From the NCBI GenBank assembly GCA_032160945.1, contig JAVHTL010000001.1: 64,000 nucleotides of DNA. One strand, written 5' to 3'. Positions 16,493 through 24,612 of this stretch are shown in pieces (position 1 is the first letter of the stretch; every line of letters starts with the position of its first letter). The notes under the pieces were generated by a model. It searched no databases and was not told the origin of the DNA. It was given only the letters and a program-made list of their open reading frames with translations. Position numbers and translations under genes: made by a program. This DNA is from Fervidibacter sp032160945. Lineage in GTDB: Bacteria; Armatimonadota; Fervidibacteria; Fervidibacterales; Fervidibacteraceae.

Positions 16493-17590
16493 ATGGCTTT
16501 GAAATGGGGCATCTTAGGTGTGGCTGGAGTGGGTTCATCCCATGCTAAGGCGCTGCAAGATTTTGAGGGCGTGAATTTGTATGCTGCTTGCGATATTGTT
16601 CCTGAAGCCCTTGATAATTTTTGCGAGCAATTCAAAATCCCGCACAAGTTCACTGACTACAAAGATTTTCTCGGAAGCGATGTTGAAGTTGTCTCAATTT
16701 GCACGCCACACTTTTTGCACTCCGAACAAGCCATCGCTGCGTTGGAGGCAGGAAAGCATGTTTTATGTGAAAAGCCATTGGCGATTTCTGTCTCTGAAGC
16801 CGATGCAATGATTGCTGCAGCCAAAAGAGCAAAAGGCAAAGCAGGCGTCGTTTTCCAATATCGTCTCAACCCACCAATTCAGGCTATCAAAAATTTGCTA
16901 CCAGAGTTGGGCGAGTTAGTGAGAGGGCTTTACCAATGCCACCACTTCCGAACCATGACTTACTACCAACAAGGCAAATGGCGAGGGACTTGGTGGGGAG
17001 AGGGTGGTGGCGTGCTCATCAACCAAGCAATTCATGACCTTGATGTTTTCGCTTTCCTGCTTGATCTGCCCAAGCGAGTAACTGCGCGAATTGGAAATTG
17101 GGGGCACGACGGAATTGAAGTTGAAGACATGGCAACAGCAGTGCTTGAGTGGGATAACAACGCTCATTTCGTTCTTCACATCTCAAGTGCTGCCAGTGCA
17201 CTCCCAACGAGAATTGAAATCACAGGCAACAACGCAATAATCATCATGGAAGGTGCTACCGTCAAAATCGGGCGATACAACACTCCACTCCGCCAGTTTT
17301 TAACAGAAAGCCCAGAAGTTTGGGGAAGCCCAAAGGCAACTTGGGAGGATGTCCCAATTGACACTTCAATGCCCCATGGTCACAGGGAAGCCATTCGCTT
17401 GTTCGCAAAAGCCATTTTGGAAGACAAAGAGCCACCAGTGCCGTTTATTGAAGGCGCAAAATCTTTGGAACTAATGAACGCCATAGTTTTATCCCACTTT
17501 TCAAACTCACCCATTTCCATTCCCGTTGACCGCACCGCTTACAAGGCTTTGTTGGCAGAATTGAAGGGAGGCAAGAAAAGGTTGAGGTGA
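16493..17590 (+). CDS. Gfo/Idh/MocA-family oxidoreductase
   Basis: 365 residues. The N-terminal Rossmann domain has the nucleotide-binding GVAGVGSSHAKAL segment and the family EKP motif (HVLCEKPLAISVSEAD), followed by the alpha/beta substrate domain with the conserved NQAIHDLDVF, whose His is the usual catalytic residue. It is expected to oxidise or reduce a sugar or cyclitol with NAD(P) in the cytoplasm; the substrate is unknown. AAAGGGGG precedes ATG 16493. The cyclophilin-like pseudogene begins 6 bp after its stop, so the two once formed an operon. Confidence 0.9.
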   Translation: MALKWGILGVAGVGSSHAKALQDFEGVNLYAACDIVPEALDNFCEQFKIPHKFTDYKDFLGSDVEVVSICTPHFLHSEQAIAALEAGKHVLCEKPLAISVSEADAMIAAAKRAKGKAGVVFQYRLNPPIQAIKNLLPELGELVRGLYQCHHFRTMTYYQQGKWRGTWWGEGGGVLINQAIHDLDVFAFLLDLPKRVTARIGNWGHDGIEVEDMATAVLEWDNNAHFVLHISSAASALPTRIEITGNNAIIIMEGATVKIGRYNTPLRQFLTESPEVWGSPKATWEDVPIDTSMPHGHREAIRLFAKAILEDKEPPVPFIEGAKSLELMNAIVLSHFSNSPISIPVDRTAYKALLAELKGGKKRLR

Positions 17591-17596
17591 TTGGAG

Positions 17597-18090
17597 ATGG
17601 GTAAGCGAATAATCATACGCTCAGGTTCAATTGTCGCTGAGGCTGAACTGAACGAGACCGAAACAACGAGGAGAATTTATGAAGCATTGCTGATAAAATT
17701 AGGAGTTACGCAGTTGGATGTAGGGGCGGCTGCTAAGCCGCCCGCAAGGGCGGTTTTAACCCCTTATAAAGGATGTTTTCGGGCAGACTATCGTCCGCCC
17801 CTACACAAATTGAATGCCCTCCAGAAAACCAGTATGAAATCCTAAACGCTGGTGATTTAGGCTATTGAGCGCCGGGAAATGCGTTTTGCATTTTCTTTGG
17901 TCCGACACCAACAAGCCTAAACCCAAACGAAATTCGTCCAGCAAGCAAAGTCAATTTGTTCGGGAAAATTGTTAGTGACCCGAAAGTGTTCCGCTCTGTT
18001 CAAGACGGTGACGATATCCTCGTTGAACCAAGTCCTTATCAAATGCAAAAACTTGAAGCCAAACTGAACCCTTGCTCTGAACCCGATTGA
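17597..18090 (+). pseudogene. Cyclophilin-like (TM1367-type, DUF369) pseudogene broken by a MITE
   Basis: The first 34 codons (MGKRIIIRSGSIVAEAEL...IYEALLIK) match the start of small cyclophilin-like proteins. A MITE-like element then interrupts at 17700. After it, the same family resumes from about 17811: PPENQYEILNAGDLGY, then a stop codon TGA (17866-17868) exactly where these proteins have Trp, then APGNAFCIFFGPTPTS, RPASKVNLFGKIVSD and QDGDDILVEP, ending at TGA 18088-18090. About 20 residues of the middle are missing. Two independent lesions make it clearly non-functional. It lay in an operon with the oxidoreductase upstream. Confidence 0.85.
17700..17809 (+). mobile_element. MITE-like element, copy 2 (right end lost)
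   Basis: Starts with TAGGAGTTACGCAGTTGGAT and is nearly identical to copy 3 through CCGCCCCTACACAAA. The right-hand inverted repeat is missing, and the sequence passes straight into the cyclophilin-like gene, so the insertion was followed by a deletion. Confidence 0.85.
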
Positions 18091-18319
18091 AGGTTGCCTT
18101 CCCCTGAAAGCGATGGCGAAAAAAATTTTTGAAAGGGTTAAATTGAATGAGACCTGAAAATTCAAAGGGGCAAAAATCTCGCAAAAGGGGATAACATTTG
18201 GGCATCAACCGACATGTTTGCGGTTTTGCCCAATTGATTTGCTGCTTTCATTGGGCTTTTGCTTTGGCTCATTTCAGTGCTAACCTTATTGAGGCTCATG
18301 AAAAAACGAGGTGACGAAA

Positions 18320-18949
18320 ATGGCACAACAACCATCTGAGTTCAACCCAATTAAACTGGGATTGCCAGCGGGAGCAATTGAAACAGAGGTTTTATCCCTG
18401 ATGAACTCGGCTGACCTGAGGGTTGATAGATTGACACAGCATTATGCGATAATTGATGACCCAAGGGTTTCTGATGGAATTTTCAGTGAACCGAGAAATC
18501 TTTGGACAATGGTTGCTCAAGGTGATTTGGATGCTGCACTTGTCCCTTACGATGATGTTGCCGAAGAGATGAGGAAGCGACCTATCGCAAAACAAGTGAA
18601 CATTGAACCGATCACGGGACAAATACTTTTCATCGCCAACAGCAAAAGTTGGCAGGAAAGGTCACAAGAGATGCATGATTTGCTCATGCTTCTTCGCGGC
18701 GCTGCCGAGGCGCAGGGAAGGGTTTTGCTCATCCTGAATGTTGAAGAGGCTCATTTGCAAGATGTTTTGCAACTTTTGCCCGCCTTGCGTTCACCGACTG
18801 TCTCTCCTCTTGCTGAGCCAAATGTTTTTTCTGTCATGTCTGTCGTCCCACGCAGCGAAGTTAACCGCTTAATCCCAGAACTCTTACGGACTGGAGCCAC
18901 TGACATCGTTGAGTTACCAATTAGCAAACTAATCCGAAGCAACCCTTAA
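18320..18949 (+). CDS. Shortened HisG-like protein (ATP phosphoribosyltransferase homologue)
   Basis: 209 residues. The start IKLGLPAGAIETEVLSLM parallels the N-terminus of HisG (LPKG...), and DLDAALVPYDDV matches its 'DxGxTGxD' region. The last 75 residues (LLILNVEEAHLQDVLQLL, RSPTVSPLAE, ELLRTGATDIVELPISKLI) are a good match to the ACT-like regulatory domain of long-form HisG. The part between, which in real HisG contains the PRPP-binding loop (E-L-x-G-A-x-E-x(n)-D-x-V-x-T-G), is absent. It therefore probably cannot perform the first step of histidine synthesis. It could be a histidine sensor, a decaying paralogue or a new function. GAGGTGA before ATG 18320 sets the start; GTG 18311 is the alternative. 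Confidence 0.72.
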   Translation: MAQQPSEFNPIKLGLPAGAIETEVLSLMNSADLRVDRLTQHYAIIDDPRVSDGIFSEPRNLWTMVAQGDLDAALVPYDDVAEEMRKRPIAKQVNIEPITGQILFIANSKSWQERSQEMHDLLMLLRGAAEAQGRVLLILNVEEAHLQDVLQLLPALRSPTVSPLAEPNVFSVMSVVPRSEVNRLIPELLRTGATDIVELPISKLIRSNP

Positions 18950-19026
18950 CTTTGAGCCTTATCGCTCTGTCAGTCAGTTTTGAGCGGCAGCAGACACTAA
19001 ACTGTCACTGTCATCTCAGCATCCTT

Positions 19027-20025
19027 TCAATACTTACCGACTTCCTTTGCGACTTCGTAGGCGAAAATCACTTCGTCAATGGGAGTTCCCGGCTGAACCA
19101 TGTGAGATGTGCAGAAGATAAAGCCTCCGCCCGGTTTGAGGGTTTCCATTACACGCCGAATTTCGTCGGCGAGTTTCTCTTTGCTAAGCCCGCGCCCCAA
19201 AACTGTGCGGACATCCAAGCCACCGTAAAGTGCCAATTTGCCAAAATAGTTTTGTTTGACTTCACCAGGTTTCATGCCAGCGGACTCTTGGCATGGATGG
19301 AAAACCCTAATTCCCAACTGAGTAACCCCGTCAAGGACAGGTTCAATGTAGCCATCGCTATGAAGTGAAATCAAACCGCCTAACTTCAAGACAGCATCGC
19401 AAATGATTTTCTCCGTAGGGTAAACGAGTTCCCACCACTTTTTCGGGCTGAAAAGCAAAGCATTGTTCATACCCCAATCGTCGGAGATGTGAATAACATC
19501 AACACCCAGTTCAAGGCAATTTTCAGCATATCTTGCTGACCACTTGGCGATGCGTTCGTAAAGTTTCAGGCAAAGTTCAGGTTGCTCAATCATCGCTGCC
19601 AAGTTTTGCTCCAAACCGATGAAATTGTTTGCTGCTTCAAATACGCCGAAAGTTTGGACGAAAACTGCTCTCCCTCGTCGTCCCTTATGGTGCTCAATCT
19701 CTCTTTTGATTGGTTCGTAAATCGTTGGGTCATCTGGGTCATTAAGTTCTGCCTCCAATGCAGCCTCAATGGTGTAAATCCAGCCGTAAGTTGCATCGTA
19801 AATAGCGCCATCGTCGCCCGGTTTTGGTCGCTGCTTCATCGGTCCTTTTGCTGGGAACGCTTGTGTCATATCAAGTTCCAACTCGTCGCAAAAGGCTTCA
19901 AAACTTCCGAACCGAGAAAGAATTTCATCAATGACGCCAGGTTGGTTGAAAACCCAAACATAAAGCGGCACCCTGTCAGGTTCACGAAATTGCAATGCCG
20001 TAAACACTCGCTCTCGTGACAGCAT
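19027..20025 (-). CDS. Uroporphyrinogen decarboxylase-family protein (methyltransferase-like)
   Basis: 332 residues with the URO-D TIM-barrel pattern: REPDRVPLYVW at the start, a central GVDVIHISDDWGMNNALLFSPKKWW, then GGLISLHSDGYI and GGLDVRTVLGRG, and a C-terminal FCTSHMVQPGTP. The arginines and aspartate pattern of genuine HemE at the N-terminus are lacking; the His and Cys residues suit the MtaA/corrinoid methyltransferase branch or uncharacterised homologues common in this kind of bacterium. A longer in-frame opening to 20205 is rejected because GAGGAGGT lies 8 bp before ATG 20025. It diverges from the DUF4159 gene. Confidence 0.75.
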   Translation of the reverse strand: MLSRERVFTALQFREPDRVPLYVWVFNQPGVIDEILSRFGSFEAFCDELELDMTQAFPAKGPMKQRPKPGDDGAIYDATYGWIYTIEAALEAELNDPDDPTIYEPIKREIEHHKGRRGRAVFVQTFGVFEAANNFIGLEQNLAAMIEQPELCLKLYERIAKWSARYAENCLELGVDVIHISDDWGMNNALLFSPKKWWELVYPTEKIICDAVLKLGGLISLHSDGYIEPVLDGVTQLGIRVFHPCQESAGMKPGEVKQNYFGKLALYGGLDVRTVLGRGLSKEKLADEIRRVMETLKPGGGFIFCTSHMVQPGTPIDEVIFAYEVAKEVGKY

Positions 20026-20208
20026 GGACTTTACCTCCTCATGCGGAAATCGCATTTCGCCTCCAAACCCTTTAGACAAACATTTTTCCCTGATGCCGAG
20101 ACGAGATGGAGAAACAGACACCTGCGAGATTTGCCGGGAGAAATGCTTTAAAATTGTGGAAGGTAACGAAACCGAAGTGCGTTTGACGGTCTGGAGGAGA
20201 AGCAAAAA

Positions 20209-20949
20209 ATGAGGTTGCTTGCTTTCGTTTTGTCTTGTGTCTTTTTGGCGTTTGCTTTAAGTCAACCTTCTCAGCCTTCAGGGGAAGCGGTTTTGCCTAA
20301 GAGCGAACTTGAGTCACTGCCACCTGTCCCCCAATTGCCACCTTATGTTGTCGCCATTGCCCGACTGAGGCTCCGTGAAAGCACCCTTCGTGTTGATCCC
20401 ATGAGCGATTTCAACCTTATCCGCAATTTAGCCGAGCGAACTGGTTGGAGAAACCTTTACCCGAACCGAGTTATTGTCTCCCTTGACAACGACGACCTCT
20501 TTCGCTTTCCCATCATCATCTTTGTAAGCGAGCATCAACCGATGAATTTGACCAATGCCGAGCGAGAAAGGTTAAGGCGATATTTGAAGTGGGGCGGATT
20601 TCTTTTTGTGAGTGAGTGCAGTGCCAAGTTGAGGCTACGACCCGAACTTCGTTCCGAACTTCAATCAATCCTGCCCGAAGCGAAACTCAAACCAATACCG
20701 TTAAGTCATCCAATTTATCGTGTCCCTTATCGCATTGACAAAATTGTCCCTGCAAAGCGCGGTGGCAAGACTTTTCACGAGGGCATGGAACTGAACGGGC
20801 GACTTGTGCTGGTTTATTCGCAAAATGCTGAAGAGTGCTCATGGCAAAGTTGGCGCTGGACAGGTCCTATGTGCGCTTGTCTCCCGCCAGATTTTGACTA
20901 TGCATTTCGCTTCGGCGTGAATTTGGTCTATTACGCTCTGACCCATTGA
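20209..20949 (+). CDS. Secreted DUF4159-domain protein
   Basis: 246 residues with a signal peptide (residues 1-18, cleaving after LAFALS) and a Pro-rich linker. The DUF4159 domain follows: YVVAIARLRL, a FPIIIFVSEH strand, then LRRYLKWGGFLFVSE, which resembles the class I glutamine amidotransferase-like fold used by this family, and HPIYRVPYRI and FRFGVNLVYYALTH at the end. Function is unknown; members are often found with MoxR/VWA systems, which are not present here. The ATG overlaps the TGA of a short upstream frame and is preceded by GGAGGAGAAGC. Confidence 0.75.
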   Translation: MRLLAFVLSCVFLAFALSQPSQPSGEAVLPKSELESLPPVPQLPPYVVAIARLRLRESTLRVDPMSDFNLIRNLAERTGWRNLYPNRVIVSLDNDDLFRFPIIIFVSEHQPMNLTNAERERLRRYLKWGGFLFVSECSAKLRLRPELRSELQSILPEAKLKPIPLSHPIYRVPYRIDKIVPAKRGGKTFHEGMELNGRLVLVYSQNAEECSWQSWRWTGPMCACLPPDFDYAFRFGVNLVYYALTH

Positions 20950-21013
20950 CAGCACTTGCTTTGCTTTTGCACGAAGCACGGTTCTCAATAACCGCATGCC
21001 ACTACATAAAGGC

Positions 21014-22987
21014 TCACTCTATCATCCAAGCCCCGATAACTGACCATTGGCTAACATCGGGTTTGGTTTTGAACCACTGTTGCCCGCTGATTTCTTTCTG
21101 GGTAAGCACTCCATGATGAGCACCAAGCCAATTAAGGCTGAACAGTTCAATTCGTCGCCCTCCATCCAACTGGATGAAGGTTGGTCGCATCTCTCGCCAA
21201 TTGCCAGAGATGGCACCATAAATGCTGATGTCTTCGCAATCCTCCAGCCACATTGATGCGGGATAATCGTCCTCAAATTGCACCAAGCAGATGATAGTCT
21301 TTGATGCTTTTCGGAAAATGATGGGGAAGTTGTCATAGTGTTCGTGCTGCCAAGAGTAAAACCATTTTCGCCCGTTGGAAGTGACAATAGCGCCTGTCTT
21401 GCCTTTTATGGCGTATCCAGCAGGCCACCACAAGTTTTCAAAGAAACCACCTCCGTTTCCGCTAATCCGCCAAACAAATGGTTGGTTGGAGGTGGCATAC
21501 AAGTAAACATCCATCATTTTTGACTTCTCGCCTGCTCGCCACTCAATGTGATATGCTCCTTTGAGCGCCTCATCAATGACGAGAAAAAGGTTCACCAATG
21601 TTACGGTGCTACTTGGCTCATCTGGTGTTTCAATCATGGGCTTTGGATTTTCGGGGTCATCAAAGTAAGGCGATTGGGGACGGAGGTAGATGGTGGCTGG
21701 ATGCTCGCCAAAAATTTTAGTGTGCGGTCGCAACCGCAAGGTGCCAGAAATCTCATACCGACCCGAAGGGAAGAACAGTTCATCGCATTTGTCAATTGCC
21801 GACTGAATGGCTTTTGTGTCGTCTTTGCCATCGTCAGGAAAAGCGCCAAACTCAGTCACGCTTCTCGCTTTACGAGTTATCTTGGGAAACTCATGTGAAG
21901 GTAGCCGTTGATAACGCTCGTTGCTACGGTAGGGAAAATCAATCGCTTTGCCGTTGCGATACAAATTCCTGCTCCAAACCCATCGCCCAATTGGCTTGCC
22001 ATTTGCTGGAAGGTAACCTTTCACCACTTCTTTCAGCCCTTTGGCATGGACATTTTGAAGGAAAAGAGAATGAGGCATCGGCTCTGCCTTGATTGCTGAA
22101 CCATCGCTAATGGCTCTGAACGAACAGTCCAAAAGGCTAATGCAATTTCCGCCTTCTATTTTCATCCCAGAAGGGACATCGCAAATCTCAAGGTCAATGA
22201 AGACAAAGTTCCAAACACCTGCAAGCCGAATAGCGTATCGGCTTTGCCCATAGAACTTAGCGGAACGAACGAGGAACTGGCTGGTCTGGTCAACTTCCCA
22301 ACCTCTTTGCCCGCCTTGAACTTTGATGTTGGCAATCACACCGCCACCGCCCCAAAGGGAAGTTTTCAAGCAAGCGTATGCATCACCGCCATAAATCGTC
22401 ACATTACGCAGAGAGGTCCCTTGCGCAACGCACCAGTAAATTCCGATTGCCCCTTGATTGCCTTGCTCAATTTTCACCTTGATGTTACGCAGGCTCGTGT
22501 AGAAAGTGTTGTTGGTAGAGCCTCCCTTTGTATCAAGGCGAGTGCGCCAATCTCTTGTCTTTGGGTCAATGCCCCAACCGTTCGCCGTTACGATTAAAGG
22601 TTTCGGATTGGATGGGTCATCAAACCCTTTCGTGTGTGAGGGCAGAACGAGAGTAGGCGGATGATCGCTATCACCGACCAAATGTGTCCCTTTCCAAAGG
22701 ATGAGTGTGTCAGTGATGCGGTAAATTCCTGGCGGGACATAGACTGTCCCGTGCGCTTTTTCGCCAACGGTCCCGACGCCGTAATCTAAGGCGTTGATGA
22801 AAGCCAGTGTGTCATCGCTTACGCCATCGCCTTTGGCTCCAAAGTCTCTCACATTGCGAAACGCCTTGCCATGTGGGAGCATTCCATAGGCATTGGCATT
22901 CACTTTTTCAGCCTCCGATTGAAGCCAATGAAAAATCACTGTCACCACCAACAAAATTAACAGCCTAATTGAGCCACTGACCAACAT
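21014..22987 (-). CDS. Secreted pectate-lyase-superfamily (right-handed beta-helix) protein
   Basis: 657 residues. An N-terminal hydrophobic segment (LLILLVVTVIFHWL) acts as signal or anchor. Two Pectate_lyase_3 modules are visible: the first opens with VRDFGAKGDGVSDDTLAFINAL and VPPGIYRITDTLIL, the second, near residue 375, with VTEFGAFPDDGKDDTKAIQSA and FPSGRYEISGTLRL. This N-terminal motif is typical of polysaccharide lyases and hydrolases such as GH28/GH55/PL-like beta-helices and phage tail spikes. A role in binding or cleaving an external polysaccharide is likely; substrate is unknown. It converges with the DUF4159 gene and is followed upstream by the antiporter. Confidence 0.8.
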   Translation of the reverse strand: MLVSGSIRLLILLVVTVIFHWLQSEAEKVNANAYGMLPHGKAFRNVRDFGAKGDGVSDDTLAFINALDYGVGTVGEKAHGTVYVPPGIYRITDTLILWKGTHLVGDSDHPPTLVLPSHTKGFDDPSNPKPLIVTANGWGIDPKTRDWRTRLDTKGGSTNNTFYTSLRNIKVKIEQGNQGAIGIYWCVAQGTSLRNVTIYGGDAYACLKTSLWGGGGVIANIKVQGGQRGWEVDQTSQFLVRSAKFYGQSRYAIRLAGVWNFVFIDLEICDVPSGMKIEGGNCISLLDCSFRAISDGSAIKAEPMPHSLFLQNVHAKGLKEVVKGYLPANGKPIGRWVWSRNLYRNGKAIDFPYRSNERYQRLPSHEFPKITRKARSVTEFGAFPDDGKDDTKAIQSAIDKCDELFFPSGRYEISGTLRLRPHTKIFGEHPATIYLRPQSPYFDDPENPKPMIETPDEPSSTVTLVNLFLVIDEALKGAYHIEWRAGEKSKMMDVYLYATSNQPFVWRISGNGGGFFENLWWPAGYAIKGKTGAIVTSNGRKWFYSWQHEHYDNFPIIFRKASKTIICLVQFEDDYPASMWLEDCEDISIYGAISGNWREMRPTFIQLDGGRRIELFSLNWLGAHHGVLTQKEISGQQWFKTKPDVSQWSVIGAWMIE

Positions 22988-23030
22988 CCTTTTGCTTCAC
23001 CCCTTTCTTACTACGAACGAGGACGGCAGG

Positions 23031-24311
23031 TCACCTTCCCTCACCCTCTTTCGTTCCAGAGCGAGGGTTTCGGAACAGAGGAACTAAAGCGACAGGTGCA
23101 AGGAAAGTCGTGACGAAAGTCATCATGATGGCGACACCGAACTCCGCTTCGTTGATTGCTTTGTAAGCCAAGCCCATCCCCGCGACAATCAATGCGACTT
23201 CTCCGCGAGGCATCATGCCAATGCCGACGCGAGTTGCACCCAGCGAGTTAAAGCCAACTCCCAGCGCAGGCAAACCGCATCCGAAAACTTTGCTGATAAT
23301 ACCGGCAACCGAGATTGCTACCCCGAACCAAAAAGCGTGGCTCATCGCTGAAAAGTTCACCAACATTCCCATCGCTACGAAGAAAACCGGCACTAAGCCG
23401 TGAATAAGAGGTCTGAGGGCGTGTTCCAAATCTTCTCGCATGTCCGTCCGAGAGAAAGCCAAGCCGAGCGCATATGCCCCGATAATCATCGCCAACTTAC
23501 CAACACTTTCTGTCAAGGAAGCGATCAAGAAGCACAAAGCCAGAGCCAACCCGATTAAAGCGCCTTCACCCTTGAATCGTCTGAGCAATTTCACCAAAGT
23601 TGGGGCAATGGCGACCAAAACTCCCGTTAAGACCAACCAGAAGCCAAATGCCTTAAGCGCGATACCACTTAACTGAAGGGCGTCAACTTCACCGACTTGA
23701 ACGATGCTGGTGACTATTGCCAAGACGATAATGCCCAAAACATCGTCAATGACAGCCGCAGCCAGAACAGTCACGCCTTCAGGTGTTCCTAATCGCTCCA
23801 ATTCCGACAGCACTCTTGCTGTAATGCCAACAGAAGTTGCTGTCATCACTGCACCCATGAAAAGGGCTGATGGGTGCATGACGCTGTTGGCGTAACCGAA
23901 CATTATGGTCAGGAACACACCGAAGAAGAAGGGCAAAATCACACCGCCCATTGCAACCACGAATGCAGGAAGCCCAAAGCGAAGGAACAAACTGAAATCA
24001 GTTTCAAGCCCAGCGCCGAAGAGCAAGAGCACCGCTGCAAGTTGTGCAACTCCCCAAAGTTCTGGCGATAAGGGGATACCACCAGTGTGCCCGTGCGGGA
24101 CGGCAAAAAGCGGTTCATGCATTCCCGGCAAGTGAATTAAATGTCCGAGCGCATATGGACCAATGATCATACCGCCAACCAACTCGCCCAAAACGGGCGA
24201 TTGTTTCAAGTAGCGTTCAAACAACTCACCGAACAGTTTTGCGACAAGCAGCATGAACCCTAATTGGGCGAGCAAATGGGCAGCGCGCTCAACTAAAGCC
24301 ATTCCTTCCAT
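23031..24311 (-). CDS. Cation:proton antiporter (CPA2, NapA/KefB type)
   Basis: 426 residues with 12 to 13 predicted membrane helices. The first half contains SPVLGELVGGMIIGP, the loop and helix that line the funnel of CPA2 antiporters, and a middle VLAAAVIDDVLGIIVLAI, whose double Asp is the ion-binding site of NapA-type exchangers. No TrkA-N domain is attached, so it resembles NapA more than KefB/C. It should exchange Na+ or K+ for H+ across the inner membrane. The start at 24311 has a GGGGAG site upstream. Confidence 0.88.
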   Translation of the reverse strand: MEGMALVERAAHLLAQLGFMLLVAKLFGELFERYLKQSPVLGELVGGMIIGPYALGHLIHLPGMHEPLFAVPHGHTGGIPLSPELWGVAQLAAVLLLFGAGLETDFSLFLRFGLPAFVVAMGGVILPFFFGVFLTIMFGYANSVMHPSALFMGAVMTATSVGITARVLSELERLGTPEGVTVLAAAVIDDVLGIIVLAIVTSIVQVGEVDALQLSGIALKAFGFWLVLTGVLVAIAPTLVKLLRRFKGEGALIGLALALCFLIASLTESVGKLAMIIGAYALGLAFSRTDMREDLEHALRPLIHGLVPVFFVAMGMLVNFSAMSHAFWFGVAISVAGIISKVFGCGLPALGVGFNSLGATRVGIGMMPRGEVALIVAGMGLAYKAINEAEFGVAIMMTFVTTFLAPVALVPLFRNPRSGTKEGEGR

Positions 24312-24612
24312 CTAAACACTCCCCTTTTCGGACGAAGTGTTCACTTGGGTAGGGGATTTAGCGTGCAAAGATTTTAACGCAATTGGTGTGACCTGATAAG
24401 GGCACGCTCTTGCGAAAAAGGGTTTTTCCCTTACTCTGGCACAAAAATTCCGTTTGTGCTAATCTCTGTCTAAACCCGTGAAGGGCGTGATATCATGGGC
24501 TTCAAAGGAAGGCTGGGCTTTGCGTCCAGCCGATGATTTTGTCTAAGCCGAGCGCTGCCAAACTTTTCTCCGTGAGGCAAACACAAAGTCTGGGAAAGGG
24601 GGGAGTGAGTCT
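24312..24612. other. Divergent intergenic region between antiporter and transketolase
   Basis: 301 bp between divergent genes. It contains a short AT-rich inverted repeat (AAGGGTTTTTCCCTT) near 24417-24431 and GGGGGGAGTGAG just before the transketolase start. No convincing -35/-10 pair or gene was found. Confidence 0.5.

Noticed and set aside
17866..17868. TGA read as Trp or selenocysteine
   Set aside because: TGA is a normal stop in many genes here, the same gene has an unrelated MITE lesion, and no SECIS-like structure was seen.
20026..20205. 60-residue N-terminal extension of the URO-D-like protein
   Set aside because: GAGGAGGT is placed correctly for ATG 20025, and the extra residues do not resemble the family.
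24417..24431. AAGGGTTTTTCCCTT as a terminator for the antiporter
   Set aside because: It lies upstream of the antiporter's start, not after its end.
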